The notes: generated from the letters alone by a model not told the origin. A DNA stretch of 64,000 bases from Streptomyces sp. TBY4 (GCF_024213195.1 NZ_JANAVF010000012.1:186001-250000); one strand, 5' to 3'. Numbered from the stretch's first letter, positions 1-8,472 are shown. Numbers and translations: made by a program.

Positions 1-219
1 CTCGATCAGGTCCACGGGCTCGCCCTGGACCACATCGACGACCTCCTCCGCGACTACCCCGTAGTGCACGGTCTTAGCCAGGTCGTCGCCGGCCGCCGCG
101 GGACGGGTGTCGAGGTGGAGCACCAGGTCGACGATGAAGGTCTGGCCTTCCTCGCGTTCCCGGGGGAAGACGCCGTGGTGCCCGCGAGCCTTGAGGCCGC
201 GCAGTGCGACACGATCCAC
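1..219 (-). CDS. folB: Dihydroneopterin aldolase, 3' end cut by window edge
   Basis: FolB converts 7,8-dihydroneopterin to 6-hydroxymethyl-dihydropterin and glycolaldehyde in cytosolic folate synthesis. The first 73 residues are present; the C-terminal part lies outside the window. They begin VDRVALRGLKARGHHGVF, the family's N-terminal strand with the G-x-H-G-x-x-x-x-E/R pattern, followed by EGQTFIVDLVLHLDT and the AKTVHYG motif in which the tyrosine contacts the pterin. The GTG at 219 is chosen because AGGAG lies 8 nt upstream. It follows folP and an NTF2-like gene on the same strand; the usual next gene, folK, would lie beyond the window. Confidence 0.9.
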   Translation of the reverse strand, partial: MDRVALRGLKARGHHGVFPREREEGQTFIVDLVLHLDTRPAAAGDDLAKTVHYGVVAEEVVDVVQGEPVDLIE

Positions 220-309
220 GCGAATCACTCCTGCTTTTCGTAGGTGCTTCCGGTCCGGGACTCCCCGGATCCATGGCCTACGCCGAGTGCGGTCGGCGTC
301 GTCCATCTT

Positions 310-345
310 CGAATTTACCTGCGAATTTACTCGCGAATTACTCAG
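310..345. repeat. Three 12-bp tandem repeats upstream of folB
   Basis: Three head-to-tail copies of a 12-bp unit (consensus CGAATTTACYYG, third copy degenerate) lie in the 153-bp gap between the NTF2-like gene and folB. The unit is AT-rich in a roughly 72% G+C genome. The position is about 90-125 bp upstream of the folB start, so it could be a folB promoter or operator; no function can be assigned from sequence alone. Confidence 0.6.
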
Positions 346-372
346 GACCCCGACAGCACCCCGGCCGAAGGC

Positions 373-816
373 CTACGAAGGCTCCTCCTCGTCGTCCTCG
401 TCGGAGTCCGTGAGCACGGGAGATCCGTGGTGCGACCACAGCCGCCAGCCCTCCGGTGTGCGTCGGAACACATTGGTGGCGACGACGAGCTGGCCGACGA
501 GCGGGCCCAGCTCTCCGCCGTCCTCGGCGGGTCCGCCGCTGAGGATGTTCTCGGTGCAGGTGACCAGGGCGGTGTCGCCCATCACGGTGACCTTGGTGTC
601 GGTGAGGAAGAACTGGATGTACTCGGTGTGCGACATGATCAGCGCGTAGGAGCGCAGCACTTCGCCGCGCCCCGACAGCACCGGCCAGCCCGGGTGCACG
701 CAGGAGATCTCGTCCTCGAGCCAGAGCGCCGACAGCGTGTCGAAGTCCCCCTGCTCCATGGCCTCGTAGAAGGCCGTATTGATCTCTTCGACTGATTCGG
801 TGTCGGTACGGCTCAC
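373..816 (-). CDS. NTF2-like (SnoaL/ketosteroid-isomerase fold) protein in the folate operon
   Basis: A 147-residue single-domain protein with the NTF2-like pattern: N-terminal helices (VEEINTAFYEAMEQGDFDTL), the W-x-x-D-E-I-S-C-V-H-P-G-W strand, a helix with the GRGEVLRSY motif, and closing strands ending in GWRLWSHHGSP. The C-terminus is a highly acidic tail (DSDEDDEEE). Its GTG start overlaps the folP stop (GTGA), so the two are translationally coupled, and folB follows on the same strand. The family includes isomerases, hydrolases and pure binding proteins, so the reaction is unknown; the context suggests a pterin- or folate-related role (inference). Confidence 0.85.
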   Translation of the reverse strand: MSRTDTESVEEINTAFYEAMEQGDFDTLSALWLEDEISCVHPGWPVLSGRGEVLRSYALIMSHTEYIQFFLTDTKVTVMGDTALVTCTENILSGGPAEDGGELGPLVGQLVVATNVFRRTPEGWRLWSHHGSPVLTDSDEDDEEEPS

Positions 817-1718
817 CGTGCCCCTTCCCCGTGGCTACGAGTGGTGTGCAGTGCCCCTTCCACGGCGCGGGCCACCCGAACCGCGTCGGCGCTCGCCCGT
901 ACCTCGTGGACCCGTACGGCCCAGGCGCCCCGGGAAGCCGCGATGGCGGTGACGGCGGCGGTGGCGGCGTCGCGCTCGCGGGCGGGCGGCGGGGAGGCGT
1001 CGTCGGCGCCGGCCAGCACCCGGCCGAGGAAACGCTTCCTCGAGGCGGCCACCAGCAGCGGGAAGCCCAGCGCGCGCAGCTCGGCGAGGTGGGCGACCAG
1101 GGCGAGGTCGTGCTCGGCGTTCTTGGCGAAGCCCAGACCCGGGTCGACGAGGAGCCGCTCGGGGGCGATGCCGCCGGTGACGACGGCGTCGATGCGGGTG
1201 CGGAGTTCGGCCGTGACCTCGGCGAGGACGTCACCGTAGACGGCGAGGCTGTTCATGCCGTCGCTGAAGCCGCGCCAGTGCATGACGACGAAGGGCACCT
1301 CGGCGGCGGCGACGGCCGGGATCATGCCGGGGTCGGCGAGGCCGCCGCTGACGTCGTTGACCAGGGTGGCGCCGGCCGCGACGGCCTGCGCGGCCACGGA
1401 GGCGCGCATGGTGTCGACGGAGACGACGACCCCTTCGGAGGCGAGGCCGCGGACGACGGGGACGACCCGGCGCAGCTCCTCCTCCTCGTCGACGCGGGAG
1501 GCGCCGGGGCGGGTGGACTCACCGCCGACGTCCACGAGGTCGGCTCCCTGGGCGACGAGGTCGAGGCCCCGCTTGACGGCCGCGGTGGTGTCGAACCAGC
1601 GGCCGCCGTCGGAGAAGGAGTCGGGGGTGACGTTGACGACGCCCATGACCGCGCAGCGGTCCCAGTCGGGGAGGCCTGTCACCAGGCCCCTGGGGGCGGG
1701 GCCGCTGTTCATGTTCAT
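813..1718 (-). CDS. folP: Dihydropteroate synthase
   Basis: FolP condenses 6-hydroxymethyl-dihydropterin diphosphate with p-aminobenzoate to dihydropteroate, the sulfonamide target. The 301-residue TIM-barrel protein carries the signatures MGVVNVTPDSFSDGG near residue 25, DVGGESTRPGA near 64, ASVDTMRA-type and NDVSGG strands, LLVDPGLGFAKN, and the C-terminal ASRKRFLG and VRVHEV motifs. The start at 1718 is taken because GGGAG sits just upstream; a second in-frame ATG at 1712 gives a better spacing and is an alternative. It is coupled by a GTGA overlap to the NTF2-like gene. The MprF-type gene ends 65 nt upstream and may share its transcript. Confidence 0.95.
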   Translation of the reverse strand: MNMNSGPAPRGLVTGLPDWDRCAVMGVVNVTPDSFSDGGRWFDTTAAVKRGLDLVAQGADLVDVGGESTRPGASRVDEEEELRRVVPVVRGLASEGVVVSVDTMRASVAAQAVAAGATLVNDVSGGLADPGMIPAVAAAEVPFVVMHWRGFSDGMNSLAVYGDVLAEVTAELRTRIDAVVTGGIAPERLLVDPGLGFAKNAEHDLALVAHLAELRALGFPLLVAASRKRFLGRVLAGADDASPPPARERDAATAAVTAIAASRGAWAVRVHEVRASADAVRVARAVEGALHTTRSHGEGAR

Positions 1719-1783
1719 GTCTCCCAGGGTAGGGCCCGTGTCCTCGGCCCCGCCCTGGCCGGCGGGTGCGGGGCCGGATCCGG

Positions 1784-3646
1784 CTAGGCGGCCCGTACCT
1801 CGCGTTCCGTCGCCTGGGTCGGGACGACCGCCGGGGCCTGCACGTGGCGGTGGGCGCAGGTGCGGACCGGCTTGGGGCGCCGGCGGCCGGCGAACAGGCG
1901 GGGCAGGGCCAGCGTGACGAAGCCTTCGGCCTGCATCGCGGCGAAGCCGATGCGGGGCAGGTCGCGGGTGGTGCGGAAGACCACGAAGCGGGGCTCCCAG
2001 CGGGGGCGGAACTTCGCGTTGAACTTGTACAGGGACTCGATCTGGAACCAGCGCGAGAGGAACACCAGCAGGCTGCGCCACATCCGCAGGACCGGGCCGG
2101 CGCCGATCTTCTCGCCGCGGGCCAGGGCCGAGCGGAACATCGCGAAGTTCAGGGAGACCTTCTCGATGCCGAGCGCCGGGGCGGCCTCCAGGGAGGCGAC
2201 GATCAGGAGCTCGTTCATGCCGGGGTCGGCGGCGCGGTCGCGGCGCATCAGCTCCAGCGACATGCCGTCCTTGCCCCAGGGCACGAAGTGCAGGACGGCC
2301 TTGAGGTCGCCGAAGGGGGAGGTGTCGCCCTCCTCGACGCGGTGCGCGGTGGCGATGTAGCAGTCGCCGTCGCCGGGGTCGCCGACGCGGCCCAGGGCCA
2401 TGGAGAAGCCGCGTTCGGTGTCGGTGCCGCGCCAGGCGTCGGCGGCGCCGCGCACCTGCTCCAGCTCGGCCTCGGTCAGCTCGCTGACCCGGCGGACCTT
2501 GGTGGTGTAGCCGTTGCGCTCGATGCGCTTGACCATCTGCCGGACGTTGCGCATCGCGCGGCCGGAGAGGGAGAAGTCTTTGACGTCGACGATCGCCTCG
2601 TCGCCGAGCTCCAGGGCGTCGAGGCCGGTCTCGCGGGTCCAGACCTCGCCGCCGGTCTCGCTGCAGCCCATGACGGCGGGGGTCCAGGAGTGGGTCTTGG
2701 CCTCCTCCATGAACCGTTCGATGGCGCCGGGCCAGGCCTCGACGTCGCCGACGGGGTCGCCGGAGGCGAGCATCACGCCGGAGACGACGCGGTAGGTGAC
2801 GGCGGCCTTGCCGCTGGGGGAGAAGACGACGGCCTTGTCGCGGCGGAGCGCGAAGTGGCCCAGCGAGTCGCGGCCGCCGTGCCTGGCGAGCAGCTCGCGC
2901 AGCTTCACCTCGTCGTCGGCGGTGAGCCGGGCGGCCGGGTGCTCGGGGCGGAAGGCCAGGTAGATGGTGGTGACGGCGGTCAGCATGCCGAGGGCGCCGA
3001 GCGAGTAGCCGACGGTCCAGGACACCCGGCCGGCGTAGTCGACGGGACCCTCGAAGCCGAAGAGCCCGTAGACGACGTGGCTGATCTGCTCATAAACACC
3101 CGGATTGCCTACGACGCGGCCGGGGTGAGAGTTGACGATGACCAGACCGAGGCCGATGGAGCCCGCGCTCATCAGCACGAAGTTGGCGAGCGCCTTCCAG
3201 CGGCTGCGGGGGTCGGGCAGCGCCTTGAATTCACTCTGGTGGCGCAGCAGGAGCGCCAGGAGCAGGGCCGCGATGACCACGCCGAGGATCGAGTGGCGGT
3301 ACGTGAACTGCGCGACGGCGCCGGCCGGCAGCAGCACCACGGCGGCCCGCCAGGCGCGGCGCTTGCGGCGCTTGAGCCCGTGGGCGAGCAGCAGGAGCAG
3401 CACGCCGGCGCTGATGGCCAGGGCGGCGGCGAAGGGGCCGACGGAGCCGGGCAGCACCTCGGTGACCGCGTGGATGCGGCTGTGCCGGAAGCGCGGGAAG
3501 ACTCCCGCGGCGATGTCCAGCAGGCCGACGACCGTGACGGCGGTGCCCACGACGCCGGGGACGGACTCCGGTCGTGGGCCTCGGAGGATTCGGCTGACAG
3601 GCTTCGGAACCTGTCCCGACTTATCGCCATCTATCCTGCTAGACAT
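1784..3646 (-). CDS. MprF-type aminoacyl-phospholipid synthase (DUF2156), membrane protein
   Basis: A 620-residue membrane enzyme. About six transmembrane segments lie at residues 32-50, 71-91, 98-116, 118-136, 152-172 and 209-232. A cytosolic DUF2156 domain follows (about 245-590) with the fingerprint AVTYRVVSGVMLASGDPVGD, the GCSETG and GDEAIVDVKDFSLSGRAMRNVRQ motifs, and SLNFAMFR. Proteins of this family move an amino acid from aminoacyl-tRNA to phosphatidylglycerol or diacylglycerol, lowering envelope negative charge. The lysyl-tRNA synthetase domain fused in mycobacterial LysX is absent. The amino acid used cannot be read from sequence. The divergent hydrolase gene next door may be its opposing enzyme. 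Confidence 0.85.
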   Translation of the reverse strand: MSSRIDGDKSGQVPKPVSRILRGPRPESVPGVVGTAVTVVGLLDIAAGVFPRFRHSRIHAVTEVLPGSVGPFAAALAISAGVLLLLLAHGLKRRKRRAWRAAVVLLPAGAVAQFTYRHSILGVVIAALLLALLLRHQSEFKALPDPRSRWKALANFVLMSAGSIGLGLVIVNSHPGRVVGNPGVYEQISHVVYGLFGFEGPVDYAGRVSWTVGYSLGALGMLTAVTTIYLAFRPEHPAARLTADDEVKLRELLARHGGRDSLGHFALRRDKAVVFSPSGKAAVTYRVVSGVMLASGDPVGDVEAWPGAIERFMEEAKTHSWTPAVMGCSETGGEVWTRETGLDALELGDEAIVDVKDFSLSGRAMRNVRQMVKRIERNGYTTKVRRVSELTEAELEQVRGAADAWRGTDTERGFSMALGRVGDPGDGDCYIATAHRVEEGDTSPFGDLKAVLHFVPWGKDGMSLELMRRDRAADPGMNELLIVASLEAAPALGIEKVSLNFAMFRSALARGEKIGAGPVLRMWRSLLVFLSRWFQIESLYKFNAKFRPRWEPRFVVFRTTRDLPRIGFAAMQAEGFVTLALPRLFAGRRRPKPVRTCAHRHVQAPAVVPTQATEREVRAA

Positions 3647-3797
3647 CGCTTCCCGTTGCTCCGCGAGAGATCATGTGGCCGAAGGCCGCTGGGCCTCCGC
3701 TGAGTGGTGCGTCCCCTAGGACGACATCGAGGGGGAGCGGGTTCACTCTTCCGTCGAGAAAAAACTAGTCCTGCCATAGAAAGTCGACTGACTGCTC

Positions 3798-4904
3798 ATG
3801 GGTCTCACCAGTAATACGGTTCTGGCGCTGGCCATCCTTGCCGGTGTGCTGCTGTTCGCGGCGACGGTGTGGTTCTGGCCGAAGCTCTCGGGCCGCTCCT
3901 GGCGTTCGGTCGTGGGCCGGATCGGCCTCCTGCTGGCGACGCAGCTGGCGATGTTCGCCGCGATCGGGCTCGCCGCGAACAAGTCGTTCCTCTTCTACGG
4001 GTCCTGGGCCGACCTCTTCGGCCAGGAGACCTCGGTCGGCAAGGTCGTCGACCACTCGATGAGCAGCGACTCCATCAAGGTGGTCGACAAGCAGCACCTC
4101 GACGTGCCCGGCGGTGCCAAGCCGGCGGTCGCCGGACAGATCCTGAAGGTGTCCATAACGGGCCAGAAGTCGAACATAACGAGCCCCGGGTACGTGTGGC
4201 TGCCGCCGGAGTACTTCCAGCCGCAGCACAAGGACCAGAACTTCCCCGCCTCCATCGTCCTCACCGGGTACCCGGGCATGGCGGAGAACCTGATCAAAGG
4301 GCTCGACTACCCGATGAAGGCCTTCAGCCTGTCCAAGGCGGGCAAGATGAAGCCGATGATCCTGGTCATGATGCGCCCGGTCCCGGGTGCGCGCGACACC
4401 GAGTGCGTGGACATACCCGGTGGCCCGCAGACCGAGACCTTCTACGGCCAGGACCTCCCGCAGGCCATCCAGAGCACCTTCCGGGTCGGCAAGAAGCCGG
4501 GGAACATGGGCTACATCGGCAACTCCACGGGCGGGTACTGCGCCCTGAAGATGACCGCGCACTACCCGCAGACCTTCGGCGCGGCCGCGGGGCTGTCCGC
4601 GTACTACGAGGCCGCGGACGACCCGACGACCGGTGACCTCTTCCGCGGGGACGCGAAGCTGAAGGCCCGCGCGAACCTGCTGGAGGCCATCAAGGCCAAG
4701 CAGCCGGTCGGTACGTCGTTCCTGGTCACCAGCAGCGAGAAGGGCGAGCCGAACCTCGCCGACACGAAGAAGTTCATCAAGCTGGTCAAGGGCCCGGACC
4801 GGGTCTCCTCGATCATCCTCGACAGCGGCGGTCACAACTTCAACACCTGGCGCCGGGAGATCCCGCCGATGCTGGTGTGGATGAGCGGCCGGATCCAGGC
4901 GTAA
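3798..4904 (+). CDS. Membrane-anchored alpha/beta hydrolase (esterase D/mycolyltransferase-like)
   Basis: A 368-residue protein with two N-terminal hydrophobic segments (residues 5-28 and 41-60) and an extracytoplasmic alpha/beta-hydrolase domain. The nucleophile elbow is GNSTGG (Ser243) in GYIGNSTGGYCALKMTAHYP, and the catalytic histidine is probably His346 in DSGGHNFNTWRREIP. The domain resembles the esterase D/antigen 85 group. The gene is divergent from an aminoacyl-lipid synthase, across a 151-bp spacer. In corynebacteria and enterococci a hydrolase of aminoacylated lipids (AhyD) accompanies such synthases, so deacylation of the neighbour's product is the leading guess. No clear Shine-Dalgarno sequence precedes the ATG, so translation may be leaderless. 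Confidence 0.82.
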   Translation: MGLTSNTVLALAILAGVLLFAATVWFWPKLSGRSWRSVVGRIGLLLATQLAMFAAIGLAANKSFLFYGSWADLFGQETSVGKVVDHSMSSDSIKVVDKQHLDVPGGAKPAVAGQILKVSITGQKSNITSPGYVWLPPEYFQPQHKDQNFPASIVLTGYPGMAENLIKGLDYPMKAFSLSKAGKMKPMILVMMRPVPGARDTECVDIPGGPQTETFYGQDLPQAIQSTFRVGKKPGNMGYIGNSTGGYCALKMTAHYPQTFGAAAGLSAYYEAADDPTTGDLFRGDAKLKARANLLEAIKAKQPVGTSFLVTSSEKGEPNLADTKKFIKLVKGPDRVSSIILDSGGHNFNTWRREIPPMLVWMSGRIQA

Positions 4905-4914
4905 GCCCCGCCGC

Positions 4915-5877
4915 TCAGGCGTCCTGGAGACCGGCCCGGCGCAGCGCCCGGTGCACCCCTTCCGGGGTGAGTACGCCGATCAGCTCGCCGGTGCCGGGAT
5001 CCGTGACCCCGATCCGGCCCGAGTCCTCCTGGAGCAGCAGCGCGAGCGCCTCGCGCAGACTGGCCCCCAGCGCCACCGCGGCGGTGGGGGCCTTTCCGTC
5101 GGCGGAGGCCAGGTCGGCCTGGGCGACGGCGGTCACCGCGAGCCGCTTCAGCCCGCGGTCGGAGCCGACGAAGCCGGCCACGTAGTCGGTCGCCGGGGCG
5201 CCGAGGACCTCCGCCGGGCGGGCGAACTGCTCGATGGTGCCCGCTCCGTAGACGGCGATGCGGTCCCCGAGCCGGACCGCCTCCTCCAGGTCGTGCGTGA
5301 CCAGCAGGATCGTCTTGCGGACGGTCTGCTGGAGCGCCAGGAACTCGTTCTGCAGCCGTTCGCGCACCACCGGGTCCACCGCGCCGAACGGCTCGTCCAT
5401 CAGCAGCACCGGCGGGTCCGCGGCGAGCGCCCGGGCCACGCCGACGCGCTGGCGCTGCCCGCCGGAGAGCTGCTCCGGGTAGCGGCCGCCGTAGACGGAC
5501 GGGTCGAGCCCGACCAGTTCGAGGAGCTCCGCGGCCCGTGCGCGGGCCTTGGCCTTCGGGGTGCCGATGAGCTGCGGCACGGTGGCCGTGTTCTCCAGCA
5601 CCGTCTTGTGCGGGAACAGCCCGACCTGCTGGATGACGTACCCGATGCGCCGCCGCAGTTCGACCGGGTCGGCGGCGGCGATGTCCTCACCGTTCAGCAG
5701 GATCCGGCCGGAGGTGGGCTCGGTGAGCCGGTTGACCATCTTCATGGTGGTCGTCTTGCCGCAGCCGGACGGGCCCACCAGGGTGACCAGTTCGCCCTCG
5801 GCGACCTCGAAGGACAGGTCCGCGACGGCGGTCGTCCCGTCGGGGTAGCGCTTGGTCACTTGCTCGAATCGGATCAC
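4915..5877 (-). CDS. Glycine betaine/osmoprotectant ABC importer, ATP-binding protein (ProV/OpuCA type)
   Basis: The 320-residue ATPase carries Walker A GPSGCGKTTT near residue 38, the Q-loop in IGYVIQQVGLFPHKTVLENT, the LSGGQRQRVGVARAL signature, Walker B VLLMDEPFGAVDP and the H-loop THDLEEA. A C-terminal CBS-like extension (from about 240; ADGKAPTAAVALGASLREALALL, then GVLTPEGVHRAL) is typical of OpuCA/ProV, where it senses ionic strength. GTG at 5877 is preceded by AGGGAAAG. The gene is divergent from the two permease genes across a 133-bp spacer that should hold both promoters. Confidence 0.92.
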   Translation of the reverse strand: MIRFEQVTKRYPDGTTAVADLSFEVAEGELVTLVGPSGCGKTTTMKMVNRLTEPTSGRILLNGEDIAAADPVELRRRIGYVIQQVGLFPHKTVLENTATVPQLIGTPKAKARARAAELLELVGLDPSVYGGRYPEQLSGGQRQRVGVARALAADPPVLLMDEPFGAVDPVVRERLQNEFLALQQTVRKTILLVTHDLEEAVRLGDRIAVYGAGTIEQFARPAEVLGAPATDYVAGFVGSDRGLKRLAVTAVAQADLASADGKAPTAAVALGASLREALALLLQEDSGRIGVTDPGTGELIGVLTPEGVHRALRRAGLQDA

Positions 5878-6010
5878 CCGGCCATCTTTCCCTACCCGCG
5901 GGGTCCGTTTGTGAAGGGCGTGTTGCCCGCGTGCGAAGGATTCCGGCCATTGTCCGTGCCGGGGGTTATGGTCGCTCCTACGTACGGTCGGTGACGGGGG
6001 GTGAGGAGCG

Positions 6011-6706
6011 ATGGCCGGGCAGAGCTGCCTGGTGGCGAACGACTGGATCTGCTGGGAGTACGTGACGTCCCGCTCCCAGGAACTCACCGACGCCACCCTC
6101 GAACACGTGTGGATCACGGGCGTGTCGGTGCTGATCGGCATCGCCGTGTCCGTCCCGCTCGCCCTGCTGGCCCGCCGCGGCCGGCACTGGGCGGCCCCCG
6201 TCCTGGGCCTCACCACCCTGCTCTACACGGTCCCCTCGCTCGCCATGTTCTCCCTGCTGCTGCCGGTGTTCGGACTTTCGGCGGCGCTGGTGGTGACCGG
6301 CCTGGTGCTGTATTCGCTGACCATCCTCGTGCGCAACGTGCTGGCCGGGATCGAAGCCGTGCCCGAGGAGGTGCGGGAAGCCGCGCGCGGGATGGGGTAC
6401 GGCCCGGGCCGGCTGCTGTGGCAGGTCGAGCTGCCGCTCGCGCTGCCCGCCCTGCTGGCCGGCGTACGGATCGCGACCGTCTCGACGGTCGCTCTGACCA
6501 CCGTGGGCTCCATCGTCGGCAAGGGCGGCCTGGGCAACCTGATCGCACCCGCCGTGAACAGCTCCTTCAAGGCCCAGGTGCTCACCGCCTCCGTGCTGTG
6601 CGTGCTCCTCGCGCTCGTCGCGGACCTGGCGCTGCTCGGCCTCCAGCGGGTGCTCACCCCCTGGAGCCGGATCGCCCGCGCCGCCGAGTCCGGCGGGAGC
6701 GCCTGA
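6011..6706 (+). CDS. Osmoprotectant ABC importer, permease (ProW/OpuCB type)
   Basis: The 231-residue inner-membrane permease has about five or six hydrophobic segments and the EAA loop near residues 114-131 (EAVPEEVREAARGMGYG), which docks onto the ATPase. The VGKGGLG motif typical of this permease family follows near residue 170. The ATG is preceded by GAGGAG at ideal spacing. Its TGA overlaps the ATG of the second permease, so the pair is translationally coupled. N-terminal residues CLVANDWICWEYV match the short periplasmic start seen in OpuCB-like proteins. Confidence 0.92.
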   Translation: MAGQSCLVANDWICWEYVTSRSQELTDATLEHVWITGVSVLIGIAVSVPLALLARRGRHWAAPVLGLTTLLYTVPSLAMFSLLLPVFGLSAALVVTGLVLYSLTILVRNVLAGIEAVPEEVREAARGMGYGPGRLLWQVELPLALPALLAGVRIATVSTVALTTVGSIVGKGGLGNLIAPAVNSSFKAQVLTASVLCVLLALVADLALLGLQRVLTPWSRIARAAESGGSA

Positions 6707-7371
6707 TGGGCGTACTGGGACAGGCCTGGGACTGGCTGGCCGACGGGGCCAACTGGTCGGGGGAGAGCGGGATCTGGCACCGGCTCGGCGAGCACGCCTA
6801 CGTCAGCGGGGTCGCGCTGGCCCTGGCCTGTGCGGTGGCCCTCCCGGTCGGCCTGTGGCTGGGCCACCTCGGCAAGGGCGGCGGCCTCGCCGTCAACGTC
6901 TCCAACATCGGCCGGGCCGTCCCGGTCTTCGCCGTGCTGGCGCTGTTCATGGTCTCCCCGCTGCGCAACGCCGGGTACGTCCCCACCATCGCGGCGCTCG
7001 TCCTCTTCGCGATCCCGCCGCTCCTGACCAACGCCTACGTGGGCATGCGCGAGGTCGACCGCTCGGTGGTGGAGGCCGCCCGGGGCATGGGCATGTCCGG
7101 CCGCCAGCTCTTCTGGCGGGTGGAACTGCCGCTCGCGCGCGGTCTGGTGATGACGGGACTGCGCTCGGGGGCCGTGCAGGTCATCGCCACGGCCACCATC
7201 GCCGCCATGGTCGGGCAGGGCGGCCTCGGCCGGATCATCACCGCCGGCTTCAACACGTACAACACCCCGCAGGTCGTCGCGGGCGCCCTGCTGGTCGCCG
7301 CGCTGGCCCTGCTCGTGGAGGGCGTGCTCGTGGCGGCCGACCGGCTGCTGCCGGGCGCGGCAGCCCGCTGA
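6706..7371 (+). CDS. Osmoprotectant ABC importer, second permease (OpuCD type)
   Basis: The 221-residue permease is a paralogue of the preceding gene: same BPD_transp_1 fold, EAA loop MREVDRSVVEAARGMGMSG near residues 111-128 and VGQGGLGRII near 167-176. Two different permeases plus one ATPase and one binding protein is the OpuC layout, in contrast to ProU with one permease. The ATG lies within the ATGA overlap with the first permease; the binding-protein gene follows 45 nt after its stop with its own strong ribosome binding site. Confidence 0.92.
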   Translation: MGVLGQAWDWLADGANWSGESGIWHRLGEHAYVSGVALALACAVALPVGLWLGHLGKGGGLAVNVSNIGRAVPVFAVLALFMVSPLRNAGYVPTIAALVLFAIPPLLTNAYVGMREVDRSVVEAARGMGMSGRQLFWRVELPLARGLVMTGLRSGAVQVIATATIAAMVGQGGLGRIITAGFNTYNTPQVVAGALLVAALALLVEGVLVAADRLLPGAAAR

Positions 7372-7416
7372 GCCGGCCCCGACACGTCTTTCGCCCACCC
7401 CTCTAAGGAGATTCAG

Positions 7417-8409
7417 ATGAGCAAGTCCACGCGCGCCCTCGGCGCGGCCCTGGGCGCCGTCGCCCTGACCGCATCGCTCGCCGCGTGCGGCGGCGACAGC
7501 CTGGAGAAGACCAAGGACGGGGGCTCCTCGGCCGCCGCCCCCGGGGCCTCCGAGGGCGGCAAGGGCGGCAAGCTGGTGATCGGCGCCGCCGGCTTCACCG
7601 AGTCCAACGTGCTGGCCGAGCTGTACGCGCAGATCCTCGCGGACGCCGGCTACAGCACCTCGATCACCACGGTCAGCAACCGCGAGCTGTACGAACCCTC
7701 GCTGGAGAAGGGCGAGATCGACGTCGTCCCCGAGTACGCGGCGACCCTCGCGGAGTTCCTCAACGCCAAGGTCAACGGCTCCAAGGCGCCGGCGGAGAAG
7801 CCGGTCGCGTCGAGCGACGTGACGGCGACCGTGGCGGCCCTGGAGAAGCTGGCGGGCCCGCTGGGGCTGAAGGCGCTGCCCGCGGGCTCGGCGGTGGACC
7901 AGAACGCCTTCGCGGTGAGCAAGGAATTCGCCGCGAAGAACAATCTCAAGACCCTTTCCGATCTGGGCAAGTCCGGTCTGAAGGTGAAGATCGCGGCCGG
8001 TGACGAATGCGCCGTGCGGCCCTTCTGCGCACCCGGATTGAAGAGCGCATACGGAATCGACGTTTCCGGTATTGACCCCAAGGGCGTCGGAACCCCGCAG
8101 GCCAAGCAGGCGGTCAAGGACGGCGCGGACCAGCTCGTCCTGACCACCACCACGGACGCCACCCTCGACAGCTTCGGCCTGGTCCTGCTGGAGGACGACA
8201 AGAAGCTCCAGAACGCCGACAACGTGCTCCCGGTGGTCAACGCCAAGGACGCCGGCGCCCCCGAGATCGCGGCCGCCCTCGACAAGGTCACCAAGGCGCT
8301 CACCACGGCCGACCTCGTCGAGCTGAACCGCAAGGTCGACGCCGAACGCGCCAAGCCCGCGGATGTCGCGAAGGCCTATCTTGCGTCCAAGGGCCTGCTG
8401 AAGAAGTAG
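7417..8409 (+). CDS. Osmoprotectant ABC importer, substrate-binding lipoprotein (OpuAC/ProX family)
   Basis: The 330-residue lipoprotein has a signal peptide ending in the lipobox SLAACGG (lipidated Cys24), a Gly/Ser-rich linker, then the OpuAC fold from about residue 45 (KLVIGAAGFTESNVLAELYAQIL). ProX-like features include YEPSLEKGEIDVVPEYAATLAEF, VSKEFAAKNNLKTLSDL and LVLLEDDKKLQ. AAGGAG sits 8 nt before the ATG. It binds glycine betaine, choline or a similar quaternary amine outside the membrane and delivers it to the permeases. The ligand cannot be fixed without the aromatic-cage residues being modelled. Confidence 0.92.
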   Translation: MSKSTRALGAALGAVALTASLAACGGDSLEKTKDGGSSAAAPGASEGGKGGKLVIGAAGFTESNVLAELYAQILADAGYSTSITTVSNRELYEPSLEKGEIDVVPEYAATLAEFLNAKVNGSKAPAEKPVASSDVTATVAALEKLAGPLGLKALPAGSAVDQNAFAVSKEFAAKNNLKTLSDLGKSGLKVKIAAGDECAVRPFCAPGLKSAYGIDVSGIDPKGVGTPQAKQAVKDGADQLVLTTTTDATLDSFGLVLLEDDKKLQNADNVLPVVNAKDAGAPEIAAALDKVTKALTTADLVELNRKVDAERAKPADVAKAYLASKGLLKK

Positions 8410-8436
8410 GAGTTGCGCCTTTCGTGCGCCAAGTGC

Positions 8437-8472
8437 GGTAACCGCTCGGGAACAGATTGCCGGGCGGTTACC
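8437..8472 (+). terminator. Hairpin terminator after the osmoprotectant operon
   Basis: GGTAACCGC at 8437-8445 and its exact complement GCGGTTACC at 8464-8472 form a 9-bp stem, extended by CGG/CCG inside, 28 nt after the stop of the binding-protein gene. There is no U-run, as is common in Streptomyces terminators. It could alternatively lie in the leader of the next gene, whose start is 34 nt downstream. Confidence 0.55.

Noticed and set aside
338..1234. Long minus-strand open frame over folP/NTF2
   Set aside because: Out of frame with folP and the NTF2-like protein, with Arg/Pro/Ser-rich composition typical of a shadow frame in high-G+C DNA.
1719..2081. N-terminal extension of folP
   Set aside because: The extra 121 residues are Arg/Pro-rich and overlap the well-supported MprF-type gene; a ribosome binding site fits the later start.
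1784..3646. LysX (LysRS fusion)
   Set aside because: The DUF2156 domain ends without a tRNA synthetase domain; the protein is the unfused MprF-type form.
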